64,000 bases of DNA from Neodiprion pinetum (lineage: Eukaryota > Arthropoda > Insecta > Hymenoptera > Diprionidae), in NCBI RefSeq assembly GCF_021155775.2, contig NC_060232.1, positions 32,371,922-32,435,921 on the forward strand. The letters run 5' to 3'. Positions 23,971-36,750 of this stretch are shown here, piece after piece. The stretch's first letter is position 1. Every line of letters begins with the position of its first letter. A program made the translations under genes and the position numbers. The notes under the pieces were generated by a model. The model ran no database searches, was not told the origin of the DNA, and saw only the letters and a list, made by a program, of their open reading frames with translations.

Positions 23971-26900
23971 TTTTTATTATTATTTTTTACTAATCATTTG
24001 TCTGTTTCTTTCGTTCTTTTTTTCTTTCTGTCTTTCTTTCTATCCGCATTCCTTCCGTTTGCCCAGAATTACATCAGCTTAAGATATTTCTCCTGTTCAC
24101 GGTAACTAGAAGCTTATTACAGTCCGAGTTCATAAATTCGTTTGCGATTACCGGGAAATAACAATCTTGAACCTAAGTTTCAATACCGTTTTTACATTCA
24201 TATGATAATCTGATAAAGTTCAGTCAAATTTCATTGCTAGTTTACACGATCTTCATTTGTGGTAATAATTTTTTTCCACTCGAAATTGGAGCAACGACTC
24301 GAGATTGGGTATCATAATTTTGCTTCAAACTGAATGGAAACGTTGATTATCGACGCTGCAGGCCAGAGAAGCATTCTCTAGTGAAGTAACAAAGAAGTCA
24401 TCCGTTAACCCGTGAGCGTTGAAATATTAACGATTTTGAAACTCCGAAGCTCCGTTGTACGTTTGTCCGTGCAATCGCTTGTGCAAAGGTTATTTCGTCA
24501 CCGAGGCATTGAGAGTTGACTAACGATGATATTTGCGAACTCGAGACTCTCGAATACTTGTCGGCGAATCTCGACGGCAAGTTGCGTGAATTATTTACTC
24601 CTATTTTCTCGCTTTTGTTCGGCGACAGCGCGCCTCCTGCTTTCGCTTCGCGCCCAACTGTGGCATTCAAATTCACCTGCAGGGCAAACCTCTGGACTCT
24701 CTTTTACACATCGCATCTGGAGGATAGTAATTTTTTCGGGGCGACACTAAGCGTTAAAAGTCACGGTCTAAAATAAAAAGCCTCCACAACTGCTCTCGAG
24801 GGAAACACTGAAAAATATTAAAATAAGAAGGAGGAGCAAAGCATACTGAGAATAGAAATACAAGTAAGGAAAAGAAAAAAGACAAAATTGAGGGGGGGGG
24901 GGGGGGGGGGGGGGAGTGAAGAAAATTCAAAGGCGCTTATCGGAGGGACGAAACCTTCGGCCCGACACCCGTGAACAATAACGCAGGTAATCTTGCGGCT
25001 GGTTAATTAATTAGGCTCTCTTCTATCCGCGCTCTCGGTTATAAATAACCGAATAAAAAATCTGGATCGTGTTACAAAGACGCACCCGCCGGAGTTGCGC
25101 CAGGTGCGTGCGTGACATCACGTCTTGATACGTCTAGGGTTACTTGTCTTTCTCGGCTGCTCAAACACCCGACCAAACGCCGAATCACTGGAGCATCAGC
25201 TGAACCTTGCGCCTGGGCCGTTCCCGCAGGCTCGCATGCCCTGCAACACCTCGTCCCTTTGCCCTCGACGGGGTGCCGTCAGCGCGAGGAAAGTCGGAGC
25301 TTCCTTTTCTCAAAATTCCACTTCACTTTTCGGTCCCGGAGTTCTGGGTGAAAAAGAGGAGAGAAACGGAGGCTCGTCGAGGGTGGAAGAATTGCTTGAA
25401 ATATTCTGGTAATCCGGTGTAACATCACCTGCGTCGATTCACCTGGTCGCACACGTCGAAAGCTTGCGATTAACCGGTTGGTCCTCGGGAGATTTGGTAG
25501 AAATGAATTTTTGCATCGCGTTGATACATAATGTATACACTTGTTGACGTGTTTAGAATTTAAAGTTTCAATTTTAACCTGTGCCGCGTGATACAGTCAA
25601 ACCGGTGCTTAATCATACGTTTCGGTAAGGTGTGTATAAATTTACCTGGCGATACAAGTGTGGTAGATTTTTTTCTACAACTGTATATAACTCAGATTAT
25701 TATACCCGCAACGGGTCTTCTTGCCGATTCCGAGACATTTATTATCCCATGCCTCCGCATCTCGCGGGATATTAAGGCAATACTCGGGTATATTGCAATT
25801 TTACGAACTGTTGACTTTTATTGGCGGAAAAACGTTTGCGTTTATAATATGCATGCAGCAGTGAGGCAGCTATTTATGCGAGAACCGGCGTGTAGGGTTT
25901 CAGCTGTGAAAATGTAAACTCTACGATGTAATCTTGAAAGGAAGCGATTGAAAAATGTAGCTTTACCGATGGAAAAAAAATTGTTGCTCTCCAACTGAAC
26001 GAAAATATTGTCCTGAACTTCGTATTCTTCTTGAAAAATTTTCATTTTTTTCCTCTTTCTCTCTCTCTCTCGCTCTCTTGGGCAGGTTTACCGCGATATT
26101 CGGATTAGCAGACGAGTACAAGGTGCACGGAATCGGAACGAGTAAAATTCACACCGCAGTGTTAATCGAAAAAACAGATGAAAAGCGCGATGGAATAAGG
26201 CTAAAAAAATGTGTGAAAAAAATAGGAAAATGTAAGTTTAAGGCGAAGAAGCGGGATTCCAAGCGGCGCCCCGCATCGCGAATCACGGACCGAGCGTTCC
26301 CATTACCAGGAATAGTTTTCGAGTTTCGGGTCTCCTTCGAGGCGCTGCGACGCACCGACATAAAAATACGCACGGTGTGTATGCCTAGCCGTATGTTAGT
26401 GGAATGCACGTGTGTAGCGTGGGGCGCACTAGGAGAGAGCGAAGCGTCGAAGGTGGCGGGTGGAACGATGGGACAGGAGGGCGGACAAAGAGGACACGGA
26501 GGACCACACGTACGTACCGCCCACAGATACGCTATCACTGCGGAGCCGGGTATGAGGACGACGTGATCTGCATGCGCACGTCCTGTTTCACTCCGACCGA
26601 ATAAAACAATGACCGAACGAAAATAAGAGGGGAATAAAAATCCCTACGGATACGGATGTACGTCGGTGTGCGTCGCGGACGCCTGCAGCGGACTCCTTTA
26701 CCTATACCTACGGTGTGTATACCGGAGGACAACCGGCGCTGATTTAGGGGGTTGATGGGTGGCTGTTGGCGCGTACGCGATACCGCCGCCGCTTTTATCC
26801 GCCTCTCTCTGATCCTCCAACCACCCGTGTTATACCGGCTCTACAGCGATATTCAGGACCCCGTTACTTCCGTGGTGGTTAACTGTTTCACGGGGAAATT

Positions 26901-29900
26901 GACCGAGTCGTTGTAGAGGATGCGTCTTGGAGTCGAAGCGTCCAGCGTGGTACAATCACGCAGATAGCGAACGTGTCGGACGGACGAAAGAGGAGAGGAA
27001 CGGAAGAACATTCGTACAAAATCGGACCGATTCGTGGCACTCGATTAACTACCGAGGATCATTCGAGTTCGATACTAATTGCATCGTGATCCTCTCGTTG
27101 CTTCTCACTCTGACGGACAGTCCTTTTCCTCCCGTCTGTCGAAAGCTCGAGTAGAATGAGCAAGCCAGCTTCGACGATTCCAGCATTTCGCCCCGGGTGC
27201 ACCAATACGGCAACGGTCAGTCTCCGAGCCGATGGATGCCCCGGTAGGACTGTCAGTCGGACAGTTGGTGTATGATTGATACGTTCCCCGGCGGTAGACG
27301 TCGTAAAAACTCCAGGTACCTCCACGAAGTTGAGAAATACTCGGTCTGATCGGTACGCCTACTACTCGAATATAGGGAAGCACTCGAGTTGTAGGTATAT
27401 ATATGTACCTTCCGTTCGCGAAACAGTCCTTCTCCTTCGCCGTCGTCGTTCACTTTGGATTGATTGGGTGATGCGAGATTTCTGAAATTCATTTTCAGCG
27501 CGTGAGATGAAATTCGAGAAAGTCAACTTCCACCGGTTGGGTATAATGAGAATGAAATGTTTTAATCTAAAAACGAATAAAACTCGTGTTTGATCACGAT
27601 AATTAAAGACGCGGTATATATTATAATTGAGGTGAGAAAGTATGAGGATTGACGGTATAATTTTACAGCCCCGCTTCCGAGCGTTGACGCAATATGCCGC
27701 AGCGGCAACGTCTTCATGCGCGGATTTAATCGGAGTCGTACGTTTATTGAGGCGTTTGGAATGTATCCTCGTCCTACGCCTAAAAGAAGAGAGATGAAGA
27801 AAAAAAGAAGACCAAGAAGTAGAATAAGAAGAGAAAGAACCGCCTAGCGTATATGGAGAAATGATTCTACGAATTTATGATTATCAGGGCATCGGCGGGT
27901 TAACAGTCATATTTTTCCAGCCACTCATTTACATATCGATGTTATTAAATTCGATCGGACAGATTTTCGTGGGTCGACGGAAGCGCTGCCGGGCCATGTT
28001 ATGGAGGGGTCGCCTAATCGCGGCGTTTGACGACTCCGCGGGCCGAGAAATGTATTTTGGAAAAGAAGTCAACGGCCTCGCGTACGTCCATTCCCTCCTT
28101 CCCGACGAGACAACGACTTTCCATTTCGCCCGGGACGGGTCTTAAATCGTTCAACTGTACCTGATGGAATAAACGCCCGGGACTTAATTCGCTCTCGACC
28201 GCCCGTTACGTTCTCCGTAAAAAATGAACCCAATCCAGAGATGTCCGTGATCCGTTTGACCGCGCGTATTTATACATGCACGCCCTCCTTCGTTTTTCCT
28301 CGAGAAAGTGAATAATCCCAGGCTAACGTACAACGCGTACGGTGTTCTAGCCACCTTCTCGACTCCGGATATTTAGTCCATTCGAAATTTAACAACCAAA
28401 TAATTTCAAGAGGAGACACCACGCGAGCGCCATATAATTGTACATTTCTCGATATGTTAATCACGCGAGTCCTTTTACGGCTTGTGGATTGCCGATGACA
28501 TGTATAATACATTCGGTTCGTGCCATGTGCAGGTGCCATAAAAAATCTTGTAAAAACGTAACAACGCTTTCAATTTTACAGTTGCACAGAACATATCGCA
28601 TCCGACGAACGATTTATCTTCGGAAGAACTTTCCACACGTTTACTACAAAACACAGATACACGCGCAGGTTTTTGCGTAATTTAGTTTCAAATATGTTAT
28701 AAAAATATGATGCTAAATGCGTACAAATCTTGCGTCATTGTACGCGGAAGTTGAATATCTTGTACGACTACTGTTTTTTTTATTTTCTTTCAGTTTTGTG
28801 CCAACGTCCCGATTGCGTTTGTATTTCGTTTCGAAGGTGAACGAAGAATGACTGAGAAACACGCGAAGATGAGGAGCTGAATACCGAAAAAAGAAGGAGA
28901 GGGCAAAGTGGCTCTACCCCCTTTAGAGAGGGTCGAACGGAGCTCTCGAGCCAGAGGGCGGCTCGACTCTCGTCCCGAGTCGCTGACTCCGTCGTCTTTG
29001 GTCCGGCGGGTCTCTCGCCTGGCGAGGCGCGTACGGTATGACTACGAAATAGGAACAGGCGGACAGGATGACGAACGGCAGGATGCCGCGGGCACCGAAG
29101 TGGTGACTCGTGCGACACGTACCTACACTCGCCCACGCAGGACTGGAGCGGACCCTCGGAGCGGGCGGCCGGGCCTCGGGGGCCCCAAGGCCCCCAACAC
29201 GCTAAAATATCGGTGGGCCCTACCGCGAAAGAGGCAAATTTTATTTATAGGGTTGTCTCTTCACTTCTTGCGGCGGCCTGCCACAGACGATCCGTGGAAG
29301 GAAGGCGCGCTCTGTAAGGCAGAGCCGCTCATATATGCCTACCTATATCTCCGTATCGCCCCGAGGCGCATCGGGAAGAGGCTGCAACGAAAGCCGCAAG
29401 AGATACCCGCGCACATACGTTAAGAGCTGCGGTTTTCCCGAGCACCTCCCTGTTCGTTATATTACGTTTTCTTCGAGGCGTTCGAAAGTGGTCGAATAAC
29501 GCTTTTGTACATCGTACTTTACTCTGAACTCTCTAGGAATTTTGCCGAGTCAAGATCGAGTTTCGTCGAGTACGGTACCGTCACTCAGTGTCGAACATCT
29601 CACTGCGGTACGAAAACCGCTGTCCTTACCGATCCTCGCCATGACCGAATCAAACCATTCGGGTATACTCGATACACTTGGAACGTGAATCCGCGACGCT
29701 CATACGCTGCTTCATAAGCTTCTGCTCTAACTCGTTTGCAAAATAAGTTGGCCTCGTTTGACGGGGTGTAAACATTTTCTAACAATTTCACCAGCGCGTC
29801 AAACTTTCCGTTTCAGTACGTTGACATTTTGCTGGTTTTAGTGCACTTGTCTCTAGTCTTCGGTGACCGTTCGACCAGTCGATATTTAGAGAATGCGTAT

Positions 29901-32900
29901 AATGCCTGGGCATCGGCTCACATACCTGTATATAGATAATTATAGGTACGTGCGCGCATACCAATATTGGCCGCCATACCAAACGGGGCCTTTTACTTCC
30001 CCTTGGGGCTCGATTAATGGGGATTAGGAGGTCAAGGGTCGAATGCTGATCGCAACCCGGCCCTTGTGTAGCGGCTTGTTCGCGCATCCAGCGGACGTGC
30101 GGGGGAAATTATTCGGTCATAAATCCAGTGTGCATTGGGGAAAATTCTCTTCACACACCGCAGTGAGTTTCAAATATACAGCCTGACTCTGCTGAAGGAG
30201 GAATTGTCTAACGCTGCAGAGACTAGGCGCCCTATTTTCACATGATAATGATTTCTCGACATCGACAAGTTAATTAATAATTATTTCCTTAGTGCGAAGT
30301 ACTCTCGATAATCTTCGACTTTCGTTACAACTTTTTTGAGATGGATTTAACGAGCGCAGGTGAATAGCCTGTTCTCGAATATTATCTAGAATATATTTCC
30401 GAGACACTTTCTACTTGGTTGATCATCATCCAAATGGCCAATGGACCATTCGGTTTGATACTGAAGAATCAATGAAACCTCACCTCCGAGTGAGCAATCT
30501 TTCCTCTGCCGTCTACTTACTCTGCCCGGAATATATCTCGTCGTAATTCTCCTCTTTCCCCATTTACACAGCTTTCTGCCCCTTGTAGTTATGTAAGAAA
30601 TCTCCATACGGCTGCAGTGGAGAGATCTAAACGTTGCGGTGCGCGCATAGTTGGCCACAGGATGAAACGCGCTATAGTTGTTTTGTAAATAGTTGAAATC
30701 CTCGTTGACAGGTGGACTCTTTGAGGCACGCGAGGCATCCGGCGGGTTCTCCAAGTCGCGTCGACGGAAAACTCCCGAGGGACGAGAAATGGAGGGACCC
30801 GTGAACCGCGGAAGAGCGAACAACTATATTAATGCGGGAATGTGGGCATTCCTGAGCCAGGACGAGGGCCTCATCCATTTTATTGCGCTCGTGCCCTCTG
30901 CCCTTATAACGGGTGACTTTTTCGGTGGCTCCGAGCGGCTCGTGTCCGATTTCACGCGTCGTTGCGGACCGATTATACTGTCCAGGTGAATCCGGAGCGA
31001 TTGTCTTCTTCCATGGGCAAAATTCTAAAATCAAGCCGATTCCTCAAACGCTGCGTCTCGGAGGTGTAAAATTCGTTCGTGGGATCCAATTGTCACGTAT
31101 TTCAGGTTGATCACCCCGTACCGGTACCGGCGACGTCGCACGGGGCCCGAGGGTCCCAATCTGGGCCTGACTACCTCCTGCTTTACGAAGTGACCAGATA
31201 ACGCAATCTAATGTATGAATGCTCAGAGAGCGTAGAAACGGAGACGTTACCTGCGCTCAATAAGGATGAGATAGTGGCCCCCCGATAATCTACGATGGTC
31301 AGGGTCCTCCGACCTACGGACAGGGTGATTCATGCCGTATCGTTCTGGAATTCCAAAATTAATTAAATGCGAGTAATATATGCTTCGTTTTAATTGCGTC
31401 ATTGTCCGATTTCATGCCAGCCGCAACTGTCCTGCTGCACGTGCGCGACCGTGCGGCCGCTATATTTATTGCTCGGAAAAAAAAAATTCCGGAACGACCC
31501 CGAAACGGTGCTCAGGAAGGCCCGGCCTGCGGGCAATACCCGACGTCTAAGTGACAGCTGACCATCCGGGAAGACGGTGTGTGAGCGGATGAAGCGCCGA
31601 TGGAACAATCAGGGATAGTATGTATTTGAAGAGTAAGTCGTGGGAGAAAAAAATGTCGAAGCGCAAATCCGGATTGGGTATATAGAGACGTCGTCAATTA
31701 TTGACGATCCCAACGGTGCGGCGAAACTCAGCGGGTGGAATACGACCCGTTGCACCCGCGAGGAGGACGGAGGACGGAGGGCTTAATATTCCATAAAGAA
31801 AACCGTGAACGAAAGAAGTTGTCCCCACATGCCGCCCACTCGAGTTGGTAACAGCAAAATTTTATATTCACTTTGTGGTGGATTAGTGAAATTAATAAAC
31901 GTAAACCTTTTAACCTAACGCTCGTAAGATGCAGATAAATTTCTATTTATACTGTAATCACCGTTGATCCTCCACTCGAGACGGACTCCGAGTGCAGGCG
32001 AGGGACCAACCGAGGGAATCTTACACAGGGCCACGAGCCACCTCGGTTAGGATAGGTGTTTCTCTCCGTCGTCACTTCGTAAACCTGTTGAATAAATTTT
32101 CCCACACATACATACGAGCCTCGCTCACTCCCCTGTAGCTAAGGCTACACTATCGTAGGTACGGTCCTCTCGTTATACCCGCAACACCGCGCGCGCCCGG
32201 TTTCGAAACTTGCTCGCAACGGGCGAAAGCGGGGTTAGTTTACCATCTCGAGCTTTCGATTCTTACCATTTTTCTGTATTCTTGTTTCATTTTTAGCGTG
32301 AACATTTTTCACTCTACCTGAGGAAATTAAGTCCTCAATATTTATCTCGGTATGATGGATGTTTAATAAATGGCGTATCACGTCTCAAGACATGGTAGTA
32401 GCTTTCGATCGGTTCAATTGACAAATATTCCATTGGCCGAGAAAATGCATGATTTTAATACAGGCTGAGCACACATCGATCGTCATTTTGGAAGACCCCT
32501 GCAGAATTGACCAGATTACATCGGTTAGCCAAGGTGCCCCGTGTAACCGTTTCATAAAACAATTGTTATCACTTTCGGAACATCGTTAATAACATCATGG
32601 ATCCACTCAAGGACTTGTGTAACCTGCTTCTTCACTTTTATCCTTCGGTAAATCTAACAATAAACCAGTGTAGGCCGGGACTAATGAAACTACCACTTAT
32701 AAGATTACCATTGTTCATTCCGGAAAGCTGACAACTATTCGCGCGATGTACGATGTAAGTTTTCTTCCGAACGACGGATGGATTTCTCTAGATCACGAAG
32801 TTTGGCATTGCGCAAATAACGGTGCCTCGATCAATTTCCAAAAAGGGTTCGAGAGTTGAGGGCGCGGTAGGAGAATCAAACTAACGGACCTTGGTTTGGG

Positions 32901-35900
32901 GAATCGAGTCCAGTTCCCTGGGCCGAGAGTAGGTCCCCGGGATTCGTGTTGTGACGACGGAGCCCGCACCAATATGGTAATAATGTGACATGGTTGTCGG
33001 TGGCGCGTCGTCGGCTCTCACCAGGAGGCCTTATCTTATGGTGCAGCTTGCTCCGAGGCCCCCTGTGACGAGGCGAAGGGCCTCGGGTCTGGCACGCGGC
33101 ACACCCCCAGTTCCATGCCTCGGACATACCCGCAAGATTCCTCCGGAGCCGAGAGATGACAAGTCACCAGTCATACCTCGAGTTCAAATAGATACGATCC
33201 TCGGTCGCAGAGTCCCCGCGTTCTCCCGGGACGTTTTCGGCCTCTATTCGGACCCGGGGCCCGTGCAGGCTGCGGGAGAACGAGCCGACGGCCAACCGCC
33301 ATTAACAGCCGTTCGGGACATTTTTCATCCGCGCAGTCATCGCGTTTTTGGTTTTCTTTCTGGTTCGTCGTAAAAACGAGTACTCGACATCCCCTGTCGC
33401 GGGTTAATTATATTATTTAGAGTCGTCGAGCTCTGCGACTTCCGCGTTGGGAAGTGAAAAATTTTTCAGATTCTCGAACTTGCAGGTGTGCAGTCCGGGA
33501 AGTATCGTATGAGAAAGCAGGGTGCAGAGGGAGATAAGGAGAGAAAAAGTGGTCGCGGACCAAAGTTGTATAAAAACATGCGCAAGGCGGACATAACACA
33601 AGTGGGATTCGAAGCGACAGGTATAATACCTATAAGAGAAAAGTCGGGGGTGGAAAGAGGCGAGATAAGGAAATGGGAGAGAGCTGGAAGAGGAGATGCG
33701 GTGCGGTGGAAGCGACGCGGGCGGCCGGCGTGGCAATCACATCGATGATCTGTGACATTTAAACAAACCCCATAAGAGGGGACCTGTTCCAGATAAGGCC
33801 CGACACCTTCCTTAGGTATACAAGGTTATTTTAACCGTCAGCGTGCGAGGGTCCGATGCGCATGCACGGAGAGACGGAGACCCGGCAAGGTGGCCGATAC
33901 CGTGCGGTATAGCATGCGGCAACCGCTGCCCTCGGCCGGGTAAGGACCGGCACGTAGATAGAGACACGGGGCCCCGAATGGCCCAATGCTGTACGCCGGA
34001 GACGAATCCATTAGCCGAGAGCGCGGATTGAGCAATAAACCAACTGGGAGGTAAGTTTCTCTCCCGATGCCCGCCGTTCCCGAAGAGGAGATTCTCCGCT
34101 GCAGGGTTATTCCTTTGGGTCTTATTCCTGTCGGGCCCGCATTCCCGTACAAGATGTCGCGCCGATAAAAACTCCACCTCGGCCTCCCCCCTCCGTTTCG
34201 GAACCCCCTCCCGAGCAATTCATTTAAACATTCCCAGAGGTGGTCGCGCGACAAATTACTCCCCAAACCCCCGGTGCCGGCCAAAAACTCTCGGCTTCGC
34301 CGGCTCCTAGAGGGCCCTGCATACTCTCACCCGCGCACACATACCTGCGTCCAGGCCCCGTCCGTATCTCCATTGAGAGATCTCCCGTCCCTGTGTCGGG
34401 GGCCTCCTCATAAGACCCGGTGACACTTCTCACCCTTCTTAAGAGGCCACTCGCTTCGATCTTTGCCAGGCTGCAGCCGAGGGCTAGGCGCGGACGATGT
34501 CGCTCCGCACAGCGAGAGCCGAAGGCCAGGAATCCCGGGCTCGAGGCGCACAGATCCGCCGATACAACGTCCGCGTGTGTGTGGGAGACAGACAGCTTCC
34601 GGAAGCATACCTAACTACCCCTCACAGATACCTAGGAGGAGATTATTGCACGAGGCGTCAACTGTTTTCGGTCGGGACTCGCCTTTATACCTAAGCCAGC
34701 CAGCTAAGAACCTGACACGCTTGACTGTATAGGGCCGGGCTTAAAATATTGCCCCAGTTCCGAACAAGGGACTGCGACACATTTCCCAACCCAATTAATT
34801 ACTCTCAATACGATTTCAGGGTGAGCGTCTTCGGGTGGTCCGCGCAGCCTGCCGCCGAGGCTTTCTTCGCAAGCGGTGAAACGGAAATCATTCGAGATTC
34901 ACTTTTACTCTCGCAGCGGAGTAGATAAGCAAGTATGCCGCATCTGGGTACAAAAAGTCGAAGATTGGAGTAAAGGAGGGGATTGAGGCTTGTTCAGAAG
35001 TAGGCTGCAGGTAAGAAGAATCGTTTCGCGTTCTCCATAAATCCTGCAGCTGTAGCCTTTCCTCCACCCTTATTCGTCCTCCGAGGTGCGGAGCGCAGGA
35101 CGGATATATTCGTTTCTGAAAATATCCAACATCGTCGGACATCTTATCGCGGCCGGGTCTAAGGGTTTCAAATTTCACGGTCAATTGACGCGGCTGCGGA
35201 GCGTTCAATTATTTGTCATTCGTTTCCCTTGAGAGAGCCCCGCGCTACATCGGCCGTACGAACCGCGGTGTACGAAGTATAAGAAGAAAGGCTGGCCGGA
35301 GGCTGCGAACAACTTCCACAAGCCCTGATCCGGTAAAACTTTTTACACCCCACGCAACGCAATTGCAGAGATGCACCGATCGAGTCGATGGCGATTAAAC
35401 GCGGTTCGCGAGCCATTAACTTGTAAAGCGGATTTGCAACGCGGAGAGAAAAAGAGAGAAAAAAAGGTCCGACCAATTCATCCTCGCCGATCGTCGTCTG
35501 CCCGTCTGTCTGTATCTGCAGCCGTTTAGAAAAGTGTCACCGACACGATCTCGCTTCGCATGCAATATTCCGCACATTTGGTTCGCCGACGTAGCGAATA
35601 CAACGCAAGCTGCAAGGTACGGGCACGCGGACTTTCCGACGGACGGATGGAGGTACGCGCCGCAATTAATTACAGGGGGACCGAGAGGGCGTCCCCCTCA
35701 GAAAGAGGAACTGCGGAGATCCGCCTCCCGCGGCACGAGTTTGTCGTCGTGTCGCGATGCCGGACCCCTCCACCTCGGCTTTATACGTATGACGTGCCCG
35801 TCCGACGCTCCCAGCCTCGGCTGTGTTACGTGCAGGGCGTCCACTTCTCAAGCGAGTAAAAAAAAAAAAAAGAAAAGTTGACGAGAGGGGTTACACCGCC

Positions 35901-36000
35901 TAAGTATTTGGACAATCACGCTGATTGTTGCCACTTTGATGAATTTTTCTTTTTTATTGTAGGTATTACCTGAACGGGACGGTGAAATGTGTTAGCTATG
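23971..36000. other. Gene-free stretch downstream of the odd-skipped family gene
   Basis: No supported exon. An ATG-started 94-codon frame at 27861-28145 and a 171-codon GTG frame at 28908-29423 were read; neither matches a known family. Su(H)-type sequence TGTGGGAAA on the minus strand lies at about 32096-32105. Confidence 0.6.
24892..24914 (+). repeat. G23 homopolymer
   Basis: An uninterrupted run of 23 G, about 0.9 kb downstream of the odd-skipped family poly(A) signal. It could form G-quadruplexes. Its length may be inaccurate in the assembly. Confidence 0.9.
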
Positions 36001-36239
36001 ATCCGACTACTGAGTAAGGTAACGGTCGATTTTACGACAGTAGTTCAGTTGACAGTCAACAGTGAACTGCCGATCGGAGGGTCTCGCTGTATCCTGCAGA
36101 TTTCGGTACTGATCGTTTAGCAACAAAGAAAGCTAACGGCGACAGTCGATCAGAAATCCGAGAAAACGAGAACTGCAGGAGGTTCGATTCGCTCGAACCT
36201 GTGCATGCAGATCAGAGGGGCGATCGACGAGACGTGATA

Positions 36240-36345
36240 GCCGGAGAGATTATTCCCTCGAGGAAGAAGAAGCAGAAGAAGAAGAACAAGAAAAGAAATA
36301 AGAATACGAAGAAGAGTGGAAGGAGGAGGAGGAAGAGAAGAGCAG
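36240..36345 (+). repeat. Polypurine tract (GAA/GGA)
   Basis: About 100 bases of nearly uninterrupted A/G built of AAG and AGG triplets. It gives long Lys/Arg or Phe/Leu strings in translation and no real gene. Confidence 0.85.
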
Positions 36346-36456
36346 CTCGCCCACGCACGCGTAGGATAATTGCACGCGCGATTCTTGCTCGTCCGCGTAT
36401 GTTCGCAGTCTGGTATCTGCAACGGGCGTACAAGATAGAGGGGAGAGAGAGAGAGG

Positions 36457-36492
36457 GAGGTAGGGAGGTAGGGAGGTAGGGAGGGATAGGGA
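36457..36492 (+). repeat. 8-bp tandem repeat GTAGGGAG
   Basis: Three exact copies plus a diverged fourth, next to a (GA)n tract. Confidence 0.85.
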
Positions 36493-36720
36493 GAGCGAAC
36501 CGAAGAGTGGGGCGGCGGCGGCGGAGAGACGACGAGGTCAGAGGTCAGACGGGACGCCCACCGAGCGACACCCACGCAGCAGCGGCTCCGCGCGTCCGGA
36601 GGTTCGTTCTCCGTGCGGCCGCGGGTTTTTGCCTCGGCATCGAACGCCTCCTCCGCGGTTCGCGTGGGTCCAGGGGACGAGAGACACCGGCCGCACCCTC
36701 GAGGGGCTCGAGAGGACGAT

Positions 36721-36750
36721 CTTCGTCGTCTTCGTCTTCGTCTTCGTCCT
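36721..36750 (+). repeat. (TCTTCG)n short tandem repeat
   Basis: About four copies of a TCTTCG hexamer inside a GC-rich block. Confidence 0.85.

Noticed and set aside
27861..28145. ATG-started 94-codon frame
   Set aside because: No recognised family; length is within what chance gives in 64 kb.
36182..36205. Inverted repeat AGGTTCGA ... TCGAACCT
   Set aside because: A short 8-bp stem without further structure; not a tRNA and no terminator role in a eukaryote.
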